From contig NZ_JAJSSH010000013.1 of the NCBI RefSeq assembly GCF_021403115.1, forward strand, positions 1-64,000: DNA of 64,000 nt. Reading direction: 5' to 3'. The stretch's first letter is position 1. The number at the start of each line of letters is the position of its first letter. This stretch comes from Sphingobium sufflavum (GTDB taxonomy: Bacteria; Pseudomonadota; Alphaproteobacteria; Sphingomonadales; Sphingomonadaceae). Both the position numbers and the translations under genes were made by a program. Below are positions 27,363 to 35,564 of this stretch, in pieces. Below the pieces are notes generated by a model. That model did no database searches and was not told the origin of the DNA. It saw only the letters and a list, made by a program, of their open reading frames with translations.

Positions 27363-29114
27363 TTATACCAAAGCCTTGGCCTCGTCGGACATGCTGCCCT
27401 TTACCTGGCTGGGGTCAAGCAGCATTTCGGTGTGCGCCGCCCCCGACGGGATCATCGGGAAACAGTTGGACAGCTTGGCCACCCGGCAATCGACCAGCAC
27501 GGGACCGGGCGTCTCGATCATCTGGCGGATGCCCGCCTCCAGTTCCTGTGGTCCCTCGATGCGGATGCCGGTCCAGCCATAGGCTTCGGCCAGTTTCACG
27601 AAATCGGGCAGGCTGTCCGAATAGCTGTTGGAGTAACGGCTTTCATAGGTCAGTTCCTGCCACTGGCGGACCATGCCCATATATTCATTGTTCAGGATGA
27701 AGATTTTGACCGGCAGGCGATATTGCGTGGCCGTACCCAGTTCCTGAATGTTCATCTGGATGGAGGCATCGCCCGCGATGCAGATGACGAGGCTGTCCGG
27801 GTTGGCGACCTGCGCGCCGATGGCGGCGGGAAAGCCATAACCCATCGTGCCGAGACCGCCGGACGTCAGCCACTTGTTCGGCGCATCGAAACCGAAATGC
27901 TGGGCGGCCCACATCTGGTGCTGGCCGACTTCGGTCGTGATGATCGTGTCCTTGCCGGTCGCCAGCGTCGCCTTGTACAGGTCCGCGATGGCGCGCTGGG
28001 GCATGATCTCGGTCGCACCATCGTCATAGCCGAGGCTGTTTTTCGCCCGCCAGCCGTCGATGCGCGCCCACCATTCGGACAGGTCCGGCTTGGTGTATCC
28101 GCGCGCGTCCAGCCCGGCGATGATCGCCGCCATGGCGCGGCCGACGTCCGCGATGACCGGCAGGTCGACCGCCACCGTCTTGTTGACGGAGCTGCGGTCG
28201 ATGTCGACATGGATCTTCTGGGAATGGGGGGCGAACGCATCCAGACGGCCCGTGACACGGTCGTCGAAACGCGCGCCGAGGCAGACGATCAGGTCCGCCT
28301 GGTTCATCGCCAGATTCGCCTCATAGGTGCCATGCATCCCCAACATGCCCAGCCAGGACGGATCGGTCGCGGGGAAGGCGCCCAGACCCATCAGGGTGGA
28401 GGTGACGGGCGCGCCCGTCCTGTGCGCCAGTTCACGCAGCAACGTGGCCGCTTCCGGGCCGCTGTTGATGACGCCGCCGCCGGTGTAGAGGATCGGGCGG
28501 TCCGCCTTCAGGATCATCTCGACCGCCGCGTCGATGGCCACCGCGTCGGGGGCGCTGGCGGGGCGATAGCTTTGATGCTCGAACCCTTCCGGTCTGGTAT
28601 AGGGCGCGGTCGCGATCTGGACATTCTTGGGAATGTCGATGACGACCGGGCCGGGGCGGCCGGTGGTGGCGATGTGGAACGCCTCATGGACGACGGGTGC
28701 GAGGCGGCCCGGATCCTTGACCAGATAATTATGCTTGGAACAATGGCGCGTGATGCCGACCGTGTCCGCTTCCTGGAATGCGTCCGTGCCGATCAGCTGC
28801 GTTGGAACCTGCCCGGTGATGACGATCATCGGGATGGAGTCCATCAGCGCGTCGGTGATGCCGGTGACGGCATTGGTCGCGCCGGGGCCGGAGGTGACGA
28901 GAACGACGCCGGGCTTGCCGGTGGAGCGGGCATAGCCCTCCGCCATGTGCGTCGCGCCCTGCTCATGCCGGACCAAAATATGCTTGATCGTCGGATGGTT
29001 ATAAATGGCGTCATAAATGGGCAGCACGGCCCCGCCCGGATAGCCGAACACCGTATCGACGCCCAGGTCGACCAGGCATTGAACCAATATATCCGCGCCG
29101 CTGCGTTCAGCCAC
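27363..29114 (-). CDS. ilvB: Acetolactate synthase large (catalytic) subunit
   Basis: A 583-residue thiamine-diphosphate enzyme joining two pyruvates, or pyruvate and 2-oxobutyrate. N-terminal VFGYPGGAVLPIYDA, the catalytic Glu in RHEQGATHMAEGYAR, a central FAD-binding domain, and the C-terminal ThDP/Mg motif GDASIQMNIQELGTA... LNNEYMGMVRQWQ. Full length. First gene of the ilvB-orf135-ilvN operon, preceded by a promoter overlapping the end of miaA. Confidence 0.96.
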   Translation of the reverse strand: MAERSGADILVQCLVDLGVDTVFGYPGGAVLPIYDAIYNHPTIKHILVRHEQGATHMAEGYARSTGKPGVVLVTSGPGATNAVTGITDALMDSIPMIVITGQVPTQLIGTDAFQEADTVGITRHCSKHNYLVKDPGRLAPVVHEAFHIATTGRPGPVVIDIPKNVQIATAPYTRPEGFEHQSYRPASAPDAVAIDAAVEMILKADRPILYTGGGVINSGPEAATLLRELAHRTGAPVTSTLMGLGAFPATDPSWLGMLGMHGTYEANLAMNQADLIVCLGARFDDRVTGRLDAFAPHSQKIHVDIDRSSVNKTVAVDLPVIADVGRAMAAIIAGLDARGYTKPDLSEWWARIDGWRAKNSLGYDDGATEIMPQRAIADLYKATLATGKDTIITTEVGQHQMWAAQHFGFDAPNKWLTSGGLGTMGYGFPAAIGAQVANPDSLVICIAGDASIQMNIQELGTATQYRLPVKIFILNNEYMGMVRQWQELTYESRYSNSYSDSLPDFVKLAEAYGWTGIRIEGPQELEAGIRQMIETPGPVLVDCRVAKLSNCFPMIPSGAAHTEMLLDPSQVKGSMSDEAKALV

Positions 29115-29196
29115 GATAAGCTCCTTCGAGTGGAGGGGGCGGGTGGCGGTCCCTGTCGAAACAGGCGCGCCGGGTCGCCCCTATTGCAAGGCCGCG

Positions 29197-29225
29197 CTCC
29201 TAAAGGTCAGAAAATGACCTGTCAA
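29197..29225 (-). promoter_or_regulatory. Putative ilvB promoter with internal palindrome
   Basis: On the minus strand TTGACA (29225-29220) lies 17 bases before TAGGAG (29202-29197). The spacer contains AGGTCA-N5-TGACCT (29204-29220 on the plus strand), a palindrome placed where a repressor would block RNA polymerase. The -35 box touches the miaA stop codon region. The same hairpin could instead end miaA transcription. Confidence 0.5.
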
Positions 29226-30197
29226 TCATATTGTGTGTAATTTAATTACAAGTTGTGCCATATAATCGTCATATTGCGTCTCACTGGCGCGGGGCCAATG
29301 GGCGGGCGACTGGTTGGCGAACCATGTATATTGGCGCTTGGCATAGCGGCGCGTGTCCCGCTTGGCGCGGTCCGCCATGGCGGCGGCGTCGATCTCCCCC
29401 GCCAGCCATTGCGCGATGGGCCGCACGCCGATGGCGCGCATGACCGGCAGGTCGGGGTCGAGGTGGCGGGTCAGCAGGGCGCGCACTTCCTCCGCCGCGC
29501 CGCCCGCGATCATCGCGTCGAAGCGCGCGTCGCACCGCTCCACCAGCCATTGCCGGTCGGGGAGGAGGAGGAGGGGGTGCAGGGTGATGCGGTCGCCGAT
29601 GCCGCCGTGCATCTCCGCCTGCCAGGCATGGATGGGCCGTCCGGTGGAGCGGACCACCTCCAGCGCGCGGGCGACGCGGGTGGTGTCGGCGGGGTTCAGC
29701 CGGGCGGCGGCCTGCGGGTCTTCGGTGCGGAGGGCGGCGTGCGCCTGTGCCACCGGCAGCGCGCGCACGGCGGCGCGGATGGCGGGGTCGATGTCGGGCA
29801 CGGGCGCGATGCCGTCGATCAGCGTGCGAATATAGAGGCCGGTGCCGCCGACGAGGATGGGCAGCCTGTCCGCCGCATGCGCCGCGGCGATCGCGGCCTT
29901 CGCCTCCGCGGCCCAGCGCGCGGCGGAACAGGCTTCCGCCCCGTCGATATGGCCGAACAGGCGGTGCGGGGCGCGGGCCAGTTCGCCGGCGTCCGGGCGG
30001 GCGGAGAGGAGGGCGAGGTCGGCATAGACCTGGCTCGCGTCGCAGTTTATTACGATACCGTCATGGCTTTCGGCCAGCCTCAGCGCCAATGCGCTCTTGC
30101 CGCTGGCCGTCGGCCCGGCAATAAGCGCGACGGGCCGACCCCCCGTTTTGGTTGGTAATGTTGAAAAATCGTCAGTCGAAGGAATCTGTTCAGCCAT
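29226..30197 (-). CDS. miaA: tRNA dimethylallyltransferase
   Basis: A 323-residue enzyme that adds a dimethylallyl group to A37 of tRNAs reading UNN codons. Walker A-like [16 protein letters not shown] (near residue 30), [25 protein letters not shown], and the C-terminal [14 protein letters not shown]. The start lies 10-20 residues upstream of the usual N-terminus, but no alternative start codon occurs before the P-loop, so ATG 30197 is kept. That codon overlaps the start codon of the divergent serB. Confidence 0.94.
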   Translation of the reverse strand: MAEQIPSTDDFSTLPTKTGGRPVALIAGPTASGKSALALRLAESHDGIVINCDASQVYADLALLSARPDAGELARAPHRLFGHIDGAEACSAARWAAEAKAAIAAAHAADRLPILVGGTGLYIRTLIDGIAPVPDIDPAIRAAVRALPVAQAHAALRTEDPQAAARLNPADTTRVARALEVVRSTGRPIHAWQAEMHGGIGDRITLHPLLLLPDRQWLVERCDARFDAMIAGGAAEEVRALLTRHLDPDLPVMRAIGVRPIAQWLAGEIDAAAMADRAKRDTRRYAKRQYTWFANQSPAHWPRASETQYDDYMAQLVIKLHTI

Positions 30198-31077
30198 GTT
30201 CGTCGCGACCCTTATCGCCGTCGGCTCCCTGCGTCATGAGCATATTGATGCGGCGCGCGCCGCCATCGTCGCAACCGGCGCGGTTCCGGGCGAAACCGTC
30301 TGGCTGGACGAAGGCGCTGCCGCCGATATTCCCTTCTTCGGCGACCTCGTCCCCGTCCGCGCGGCCCTCGCTGCCCTGTCCCTCCCGCTCGACTTCGCGG
30401 TGCAGCCCATCGCCAGCCGGGACAAGCGCCTGCTGGTGGCGGACATGGACTCAACCATGATCACCATCGAATGTATCGACGAACTGGCCGACTATGCCGG
30501 CATCAAGCCGCAGATCGCCGAAGTGACCGAACGGGCGATGCGCGGCGAACTCGACTTCTCCGCCGCGCTGACGGAGCGGGTGGCCTTGCTCAAGGGGCTG
30601 GACGACAGCGTCATCGACATTTGCCGTGCCGAGCGCGTGAAACTGACGCCGGGCGCGCAGACTCTGGTGCAGACACTCCGGGCGCGCGGCGCGTATGCAG
30701 TGCTGGTGTCCGGCGGCTTCACCCGCTTTGCTGAACCGGTGGGTGCGGAGATCGGCTTCAACCTCGCCATTGCCAATGTGCTGGGTATCGAGGACGGCAA
30801 GCTGACCGGGACAGTCGGCCTGCCCATCGTGGATGCGGAACGCAAGAGGACGGAATTGCTCGCCCATGCCGATGCTCTGGGCATTGCGGTCGAAAACACG
30901 CTCGCCATCGGCGACGGTGCGAACGACATTCCGATGATCGAGGCCGCCGGGCTGGGCCTCGCCTATCATGCAAAGGAAAAGGCGCGAGCCGCCGCCGATG
31001 CGTCGATCAGCCAGGGCGACCTGACCGCAGTGCTTTACATGCTCGGCATCGCAAAGGTGGACTGGGTGGCGGGCTGA
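30196..31077 (+). CDS. serB: Phosphoserine phosphatase
   Basis: A 293-residue HAD-family phosphatase making L-serine from phosphoserine. The nucleophile motif is VADMDSTMI (DxDxT) near residue 85, followed by [24 protein letters not shown] (motif II Ser), and motif [13 protein letters not shown]. The N-terminal 80 residues form the ACT-like domain of the long SerB form. Its ATG (30196-30198) interlocks with the miaA start (CAT at 30195-30197), so no intergenic space exists and each promoter must lie inside the other gene. Confidence 0.95.
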   Translation: MFVATLIAVGSLRHEHIDAARAAIVATGAVPGETVWLDEGAAADIPFFGDLVPVRAALAALSLPLDFAVQPIASRDKRLLVADMDSTMITIECIDELADYAGIKPQIAEVTERAMRGELDFSAALTERVALLKGLDDSVIDICRAERVKLTPGAQTLVQTLRARGAYAVLVSGGFTRFAEPVGAEIGFNLAIANVLGIEDGKLTGTVGLPIVDAERKRTELLAHADALGIAVENTLAIGDGANDIPMIEAAGLGLAYHAKEKARAAADASISQGDLTAVLYMLGIAKVDWVAG

Positions 31078-31088
31078 GGCCCTCTCGC

Positions 31089-31829
31089 CTACCCCCGCAC
31101 GCCCATGATCAAGGCTGTGTCGAATCCGCCATGGTCGTCATAGCGGACCAGCAGATCATGAAATCCCCGCGCCTGAAACAGGCGTAGCACGTCGGGCAGG
31201 GGGTATTCGTTCATCTGCATCACGGGCGCTGCGGCGGGCCGGCCGCGCAAAAGGTTGGACAGGGCCTGCCCCCCCGGCACCTGATGGACGAGGGCATAGC
31301 GTAGCCTGCCCCGCCAATCCTGCCGCCGCTTGATCGACACATGGATCGCGCATCCTCCGCCCGGACTGATGCGGGACAGCAGCGCATCAAGCAGCGGCAT
31401 ACCGCGCCGTACGGGGATATGTTGCAGGACGATGCAACTGAGGATGAAATCATACTGCCCCTCCAGCGCGGACAGGGCATCGTCCGATAGCCGATAGTCG
31501 ATGGGCAGGTCGGCGCTGTTGCGCCGCGCCTCTTCCAGCATGGCTGGCGCAATGTCGAGGCCGGTGACGGAGCCGAAATGTCCGGCAAGCGGGATGGTAA
31601 GGCGCCCGACTCCGCAGCCGAAATCCAAAGCCCGCTCACGCGGCACGGAGCCAAAATGCCGTTCGAACCGGCCCAGCAAGTCGTTGAGATAATCACGCCC
31701 GTCCGCAAAGAAATCCTGCCGCGCATCGTCGATGGACCCGCGCCGGTAACGGGGGTCGGACAGGACGGCATAATAGGGGTCTTGCTCGCCCCATGCCTGC
31801 CAGTTCCTGTCACTGTCCGACAAAATCAT
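31089..31829 (-). CDS. Class I SAM-dependent methyltransferase
   Basis: A 246-residue protein with a clear SAM-binding motif I (ALDFGCGVGRLTIPLA), motif II region (VTGLDIAPAMLEEAR), YDFILSCIVLQHIP and LLSRISPGGGCAIHV. The substrate cannot be read from the sequence. ATG 31829 is chosen; the open frame extends upstream through the sufE region with unconserved residues. It lies 44 bases after sufE on the same strand and could share its transcript. Confidence 0.8.
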   Translation of the reverse strand: MILSDSDRNWQAWGEQDPYYAVLSDPRYRRGSIDDARQDFFADGRDYLNDLLGRFERHFGSVPRERALDFGCGVGRLTIPLAGHFGSVTGLDIAPAMLEEARRNSADLPIDYRLSDDALSALEGQYDFILSCIVLQHIPVRRGMPLLDALLSRISPGGGCAIHVSIKRRQDWRGRLRYALVHQVPGGQALSNLLRGRPAAAPVMQMNEYPLPDVLRLFQARGFHDLLVRYDDHGGFDTALIMGVRG

Positions 31830-31873
31830 CTCCTGCCATGTAGCCTGTCGGCAATGTGCTATCCCGGAACAGA

Positions 31874-32281
31874 TCAGTCCTGCCGCGCCGCCGTCTGCTG
31901 GATCAGGGCGATCATATTGGGGATGCCCTGGGTGCGGTTGGACGACAGCTGGTTCTTGAGATCGAAGGGGGCAAGGGCCCCCATGATGTCGGCATCGGCA
32001 ACCTCGGCAGCTGGCCGGTCCTGCACGGTCAGCAAGATGAGCGCGATGATGCCCTTGGTTATTGCGGCGTTGCTGTCCGCCAGGAAATGCAGGCGACCAT
32101 CGGCCAACCGTGTGGGATAGACCCAGACGGCCGCCGAACAACCGCGCACCAATGTCGCATCGGTCTTGAGCGCATCGGGCATGGGTTCGAGCTTGCGCCC
32201 TAGGTCGATAAGCAGGCGGTAGCGTTCATCGGCGTCGAGGAACTCATATTCCTCAAGGATTTCGGTCAGGCTCTCGGACAT
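31874..32281 (-). CDS. sufE: SufE-family cysteine desulfuration protein
   Basis: A 135-residue sulfur acceptor that takes persulfide from SufS for iron-sulfur cluster assembly. The catalytic Cys is in LVRGCSAAVWVYP near residue 48; the N-terminal EYEFLDADERYRLLIDLGRKLEPMP and C-terminal LSSNRTQGIPNMIALI are family signatures. ATG 32281 is the standard start. The rest of the suf cluster is elsewhere; here it follows the psp-associated genes at some 70 bases. Confidence 0.92.
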   Translation of the reverse strand: MSESLTEILEEYEFLDADERYRLLIDLGRKLEPMPDALKTDATLVRGCSAAVWVYPTRLADGRLHFLADSNAAITKGIIALILLTVQDRPAAEVADADIMGALAPFDLKNQLSSNRTQGIPNMIALIQQTAARQD

Positions 32282-32350
32282 GGCGGCGCTATAGGACGGC
32301 GCGCGCAGATTTGCAGCAAAATGTGACTCGGATGACTGAGGTGCCACGAA

Positions 32351-32593
32351 CTACAGGTCAACGCCTTCCGCAATCGCCTCCAGCTTGCGGATACGTTCGC
32401 GTAGGTCCGCCATCTCTATCCGGTCGGCAGCGGGCAGCCGCGCGGGTTCGGACGCGCCTTGATCCAGTTCCGCGCGCTTGAGGTCGAGCCAGCCCCGCCA
32501 TCCGCGCAGGGTCGCAACCGCGACAATGGAAAGCGCGGCCAGCGAGGTGAGGGCGGTGGAGAGCGTGATAAGCTGATCCTGAAGAAGGGTCAT
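32351..32593 (-). CDS. Small membrane protein at the end of the psp operon
   Basis: An 80-residue protein with one N-terminal membrane segment (LSTALTSLAALSIVAVATL, residues 11-29) and a charged helical C-terminus (ADLRERIRKLEAIAEGV) that could form a coiled coil. I recognise no family. It starts 29 bases after the preceding 88-residue gene, in line with pspA-pspB-pspC, so it is probably part of the envelope stress operon. The topology, a single anchor with a cytoplasmic coil, resembles PspB. Confidence 0.65.
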   Translation of the reverse strand: MTLLQDQLITLSTALTSLAALSIVAVATLRGWRGWLDLKRAELDQGASEPARLPAADRIEMADLRERIRKLEAIAEGVDL

Positions 32594-32621
32594 GTCGCTT
32601 CCCTTTCCATGGGTGATGAAG

Positions 32622-32888
32622 TCAGTCCTGCTGGCGCAGCTTGTCAAACTCGCGCTCCAGCGCGCTGTTGCTGTCGGTGGCAAGCCGTTCGAGGACGGCG
32701 ACGCGATCCTTGAGCGCCTTGATCTCGTCGCGCAGCTGCTGGTTCTCTGCCGTGTCGGGCAGGGCAGCGTCACGATAGGCGCGGCGGCTCCTTTGCCGGT
32801 CGGGCAGGCCATAACGGGCGCGCAGGATACTGGCGATGGAGACGATGGCGACAATCGCCACGACCATAGAGAAGGGGTTGTTGAACAT
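32622..32888 (-). CDS. Small membrane coiled-coil protein of the psp operon
   Basis: An 88-residue protein: N-terminal membrane segment (FSMVVAIVAIVSIASIL), a short basic stretch, then a predicted coiled coil (ENQQLRDEIKALKDRVAVLERLATDSN). PspB has the same plan, so this may be a PspB-like accessory, but sequence similarity to PspB is not obvious. It lies 27 bases after pspC. Assignment to phage-shock function rests on position. Confidence 0.65.
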   Translation of the reverse strand: MFNNPFSMVVAIVAIVSIASILRARYGLPDRQRSRRAYRDAALPDTAENQQLRDEIKALKDRVAVLERLATDSNSALEREFDKLRQQD

Positions 32889-32915
32889 GCGACATCCTCC
32901 CTGTTTGTGAGTCGG

Positions 32916-33296
32916 TCAGCGCAGCGATTCGATCTCGTCCGACAAGCGCGTGTTCCGACTGGTATAATAGGTTTCAATGTCGGCGAGGCGGCGATCGATG
33001 TCACGATATTTGGATCGCACGTCGCGGGCCGAGCGGGCGGGGTTGCTCCGCACGCCTTGCCAGAAACGGGTGTCCTCATCGCTGCCATAGAGGTCACGTG
33101 GCTTGTCCTCCGCCATCCAGGCGGCGAGCCAGTAGGCGATCAGCGTCCACGGGAAACCACCCATCAGCGTGACCATGACCGCACCGATCCGCACCCACAG
33201 GACGTCGATGCCCGTATAGTCTGCAATGCCGGAGCAGACGCCCAGCCATTTGCGATTCTGCCTGTCGAGATAATAGCGGGTCCGGCGAGCGGCCAT
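32916..33296 (-). CDS. pspC: Phage shock protein C
   Basis: A 126-residue inner-membrane protein. The PspC domain is at the N-terminus (YLDRQNRKWLGVCSGIADYTGIDVLWVRIGAVM) with a following membrane segment (GGFPWTLIAYWLAAWM) and a soluble helical tail. With PspB it senses envelope stress and draws PspA away from PspF. ATG 33296 lies 1 base after the pspB stop, so the genes are coupled. Confidence 0.92.
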   Translation of the reverse strand: MAARRTRYYLDRQNRKWLGVCSGIADYTGIDVLWVRIGAVMVTLMGGFPWTLIAYWLAAWMAEDKPRDLYGSDEDTRFWQGVRSNPARSARDVRSKYRDIDRRLADIETYYTSRNTRLSDEIESLR

Positions 33297-33297
33297 G

Positions 33298-33606
33298 TCA
33301 GTTTCTCCTCTGCGATTCCGGGCGACCGAAATCGGGATCGGTGGGGGCGAGGGGCGGGTAGGGCGCACCGCCGGTCAGGCCGGAACGAAAGTCGGGATGG
33401 TCGGCCGCGATGATCCGTTCGATGGTGGACAGGCGGTCCTCCAGCCTGCGCGCCGTCTCGAACATCTGGTCCAGCATCGCCTCATCCTCCCCGGTCAAGG
33501 TTGCGGCGGTGCGCCAGCGGGTGACATAGTGCAGCACCAGCCAGGGCAGTCCGATGAACAGCATGCCGACAATGAAGATCGGCACGATCGCTTCCGCGAA
33601 GTACAT
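33298..33606 (-). CDS. pspB: Phage shock protein B
   Basis: A 102-residue membrane protein with a single N-terminal transmembrane helix (IVPIFIVGMLFIGLPWLVLHY) and a cytoplasmic helix (LDQMFETARRLEDRLSTIERII) that forms the coiled coil typical of PspB. The proline-rich C-terminal extension (APYPPLAPTDPDFGRP) is longer than in the enterobacterial protein. Works with PspC as stress sensor. Located 4 bases after pspA. Confidence 0.9.
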   Translation of the reverse strand: MYFAEAIVPIFIVGMLFIGLPWLVLHYVTRWRTAATLTGEDEAMLDQMFETARRLEDRLSTIERIIAADHPDFRSGLTGGAPYPPLAPTDPDFGRPESQRRN

Positions 33607-33610
33607 CGCC

Positions 33611-34279
33611 TCAGCCCTCCTGTCCGCGCGCGGCCTTCATGGCGGCAAGCTCCGCTTCCACTTCGTCGGTAGAGCGCAGTTCCGCAATCTCCTCCTCCAG
33701 CGTCCGGGGAGGCGCGCCCAGCGCCAGCGCGTCGGCGCGCCCTTCGGTCAGGTCGACGCGCCGCTCCAGCAAGTCAAAGCGGGCGAAAGCGTCCTGCAAC
33801 CGTTCCCCGGCATAGACTTCCCGCATACGCAAGCGATTGCGGGCGCTTTCCATGCGGGCCATCACACTGCTCTGGCGGGCGCGGGCTTCCCGCAGTTTCG
33901 CCTGGAGCTTGGCGATGTCCTCCTCCGACGCGGAGAGGGCATCCTCCAGCACCACGATCTCGGCGGAGAGTTCGGCGGCCATGCCGGCGGCCTTCTGCTT
34001 CTCCACCAGCGCAGCCTTGGCCAGATCCTCCCGGTCCTTGGAAAGGGCCAGTTGCGCCTTCTCCGTCCAGCTTGCCTGAAGCTGTTCAAGGCGGGCGATG
34101 TGGCGGCGCATCTCTTTCTGGTCCGCGATGGTGCGGGCGGCGGAGGCGCGGACATCCACGAGCGTCTCCTCCATCTCGATGATGATCATGCGGATCATCT
34201 TGGCCGGGTCTTCGGCCCGGTCGAGCAGGTCGGTGACGTTGGCGGCGATGATGTCGCGGGTGCGGGAGAAGATGCTCAT
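33611..34279 (-). CDS. pspA: Phage shock protein A
   Basis: A 222-residue ESCRT-III/Vipp1-like protein, almost wholly helical, that coats stressed inner membrane and inhibits PspF. The N-terminal amphipathic helix (SIFSRTRDIIAANVTDLLDR) and the PEDPAKMIRMIIIEMEE-like stretch (DRAEDPAKMIRMIIIEMEE) are characteristic. ATG 34279 is preferred to TTG 34285 because GGAG lies about 9 bases upstream. First gene of the operon, with a sigma-54 promoter about 45 bases upstream and pspF divergent. Confidence 0.95.
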   Translation of the reverse strand: MSIFSRTRDIIAANVTDLLDRAEDPAKMIRMIIIEMEETLVDVRASAARTIADQKEMRRHIARLEQLQASWTEKAQLALSKDREDLAKAALVEKQKAAGMAAELSAEIVVLEDALSASEEDIAKLQAKLREARARQSSVMARMESARNRLRMREVYAGERLQDAFARFDLLERRVDLTEGRADALALGAPPRTLEEEIAELRSTDEVEAELAAMKAARGQEG

Positions 34280-34323
34280 GGACAATGCTCCGGGGCGCTG
34301 GGTGGCGCGGTTTCCGGATACTT

Positions 34324-34339
34324 TGCAGGGAGTGTGCCA
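34324..34339 (-). promoter_or_regulatory. Sigma-54 promoter of pspA
   Basis: On the minus strand TGGCACACTCCCTGCA has GG and GC elements separated by exactly 10 bases, as required for -24/-12 promoters recognised by RpoN. It lies 45 bases before pspA and opposite a gene for the sigma-54 activator PspF, so function is highly likely. Confidence 0.85.
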
Positions 34340-34399
34340 GTTGGGGATATTTCAACATAACCAACCGAAAGGGTGTTTTGACGAGAAGAGAGCGCCTAT

Positions 34400-34419
34400 C
34401 CAACATTGCCAATAGTTGG
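34400..34419. promoter_or_regulatory. Candidate PspF upstream activating site
   Basis: CCAAC (34400-34404) and GTTGG (34415-34419) form an inverted repeat about 75 bases upstream of the -24 element; a related CCAACC lies near 34362. Such enhancer positions are usual for PspF-dependent promoters. Binding is inferred from symmetry and distance. Confidence 0.45.
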
Positions 34420-34441
34420 TGAAAAATGCTAATTCTCGGCA

Positions 34442-35476
34442 ATGGATCGGACGCAGCTGGTCGGGCAGTCATTGCCCTTTGTCGAGGCGGTGGAGAAGGC
34501 CAGCCGGGCCAGCGGCGTGGACCGCCCCGTGCTGGTCGTGGGCGAACGAGGCACGGGCAAGGAACTGATCGCGGAGCGGCTGCATCACCTCTCTCCCCGC
34601 TGGCGCGGGCCGCTGGTCACCATGAACTGCGCCGCGCTGCCCGAAGCCCTGATCGAGGCGGAACTGTTCGGGCATGAGGCGGGCGCCTTCACCGGGGCCA
34701 CGCGCGCGCGGGCGGGCCGGTTCGAGGAGGCGGAGGGCGGCACCCTGTTCCTCGACGAGCTGGCGACCCTGTCGATGGCGGCGCAGGAGCGGTTGCTGCG
34801 CGCGGTGGAATATGGCGAGGTGGCGCGCATCGGCGCGTCGCGGCCGGTACGGGTCGATGTGCGGATCGTGGGCGCGACCAACGACGACCTGCCGGGGCTG
34901 GTGACGGCGGGGCGGTTCCGCGCCGACCTGCTCGACCGACTGTCGTTCGAGGTCATCACCCTGCCGCCGCTGCGCGCACGCGACGGGGACATTGCCGTGC
35001 TGGCCGACCATTATGGACGGCGGATGGCGGGCGAGTGCGGCTGGACCGACTGGCCGGGTTTCGGCCCGGCGGCGCTGGCGGCGATGGAGGCGCACCGCTG
35101 GCCCGGCAACGTCCGCGAACTGCGCAATGTGGTGGAGCGGGCGGTCTATGCCTGGCCGGAGCCGGGGCAGCCGGTGGAGGCGCTGGTCTTCGACCCCTTT
35201 GCCTCACCCTGGCGTCCGGTCGGGCGCGGGGCGGAGGTCGGCGCGGCTGAGGGCGGCGCGGCGGGCGATGTGCGCGCGGCGGAGGCGTTAGGGGCGGGGT
35301 CAGGCGTGGAGGGGGCGGAGGAGGTCATGGACCTGAAGGCCGCCCTGCTGGCGCATGAGGCGGCGATCCTGTCGCGGACGCTGGAACGGCATCGGTTCAA
35401 CCAGCGCGCGACGGCCAAGGCGTTGGGATTGAGTTATGACCAGTTGCGGCATTGTTTGAAGCGGCATGGGTTGTGA
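34442..35476 (+). CDS. pspF: Phage shock operon transcriptional activator PspF
   Basis: A 344-residue AAA+ activator of sigma-54 RNA polymerase without an N-terminal receiver domain, as in PspF. Walker A GERGTGKELIAERL (near 35), the sigma-54 contact loop GAFTGATRARAGRFEEA, Walker B GGTLFLDELA, the R-finger region RFRADLLDRLSFEVITLPPLR, and a C-terminal Fis-type HTH (RATAKALGLSYDQLRHCLK). The linker before the HTH is rich in Gly and Ala. Divergent from pspA; inhibited by PspA until membrane stress. Confidence 0.94.
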   Translation: MDRTQLVGQSLPFVEAVEKASRASGVDRPVLVVGERGTGKELIAERLHHLSPRWRGPLVTMNCAALPEALIEAELFGHEAGAFTGATRARAGRFEEAEGGTLFLDELATLSMAAQERLLRAVEYGEVARIGASRPVRVDVRIVGATNDDLPGLVTAGRFRADLLDRLSFEVITLPPLRARDGDIAVLADHYGRRMAGECGWTDWPGFGPAALAAMEAHRWPGNVRELRNVVERAVYAWPEPGQPVEALVFDPFASPWRPVGRGAEVGAAEGGAAGDVRAAEALGAGSGVEGAEEVMDLKAALLAHEAAILSRTLERHRFNQRATAKALGLSYDQLRHCLKRHGL

Positions 35477-35564
35477 GGGTGGCCGGTAGCGGAATGGCCG
35501 GTTTGGAAGTTGGATGAAGCAATAGCTGCCGCTGGCATATGTCGTTTATGTTCCCAGCCAACCA

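Noticed and set aside
27354..29240. 628-codon plus-strand frame opposite ilvB
   Set aside because: Antisense shadow; product is rich in Asp/Arg/Gly and His without domain features.
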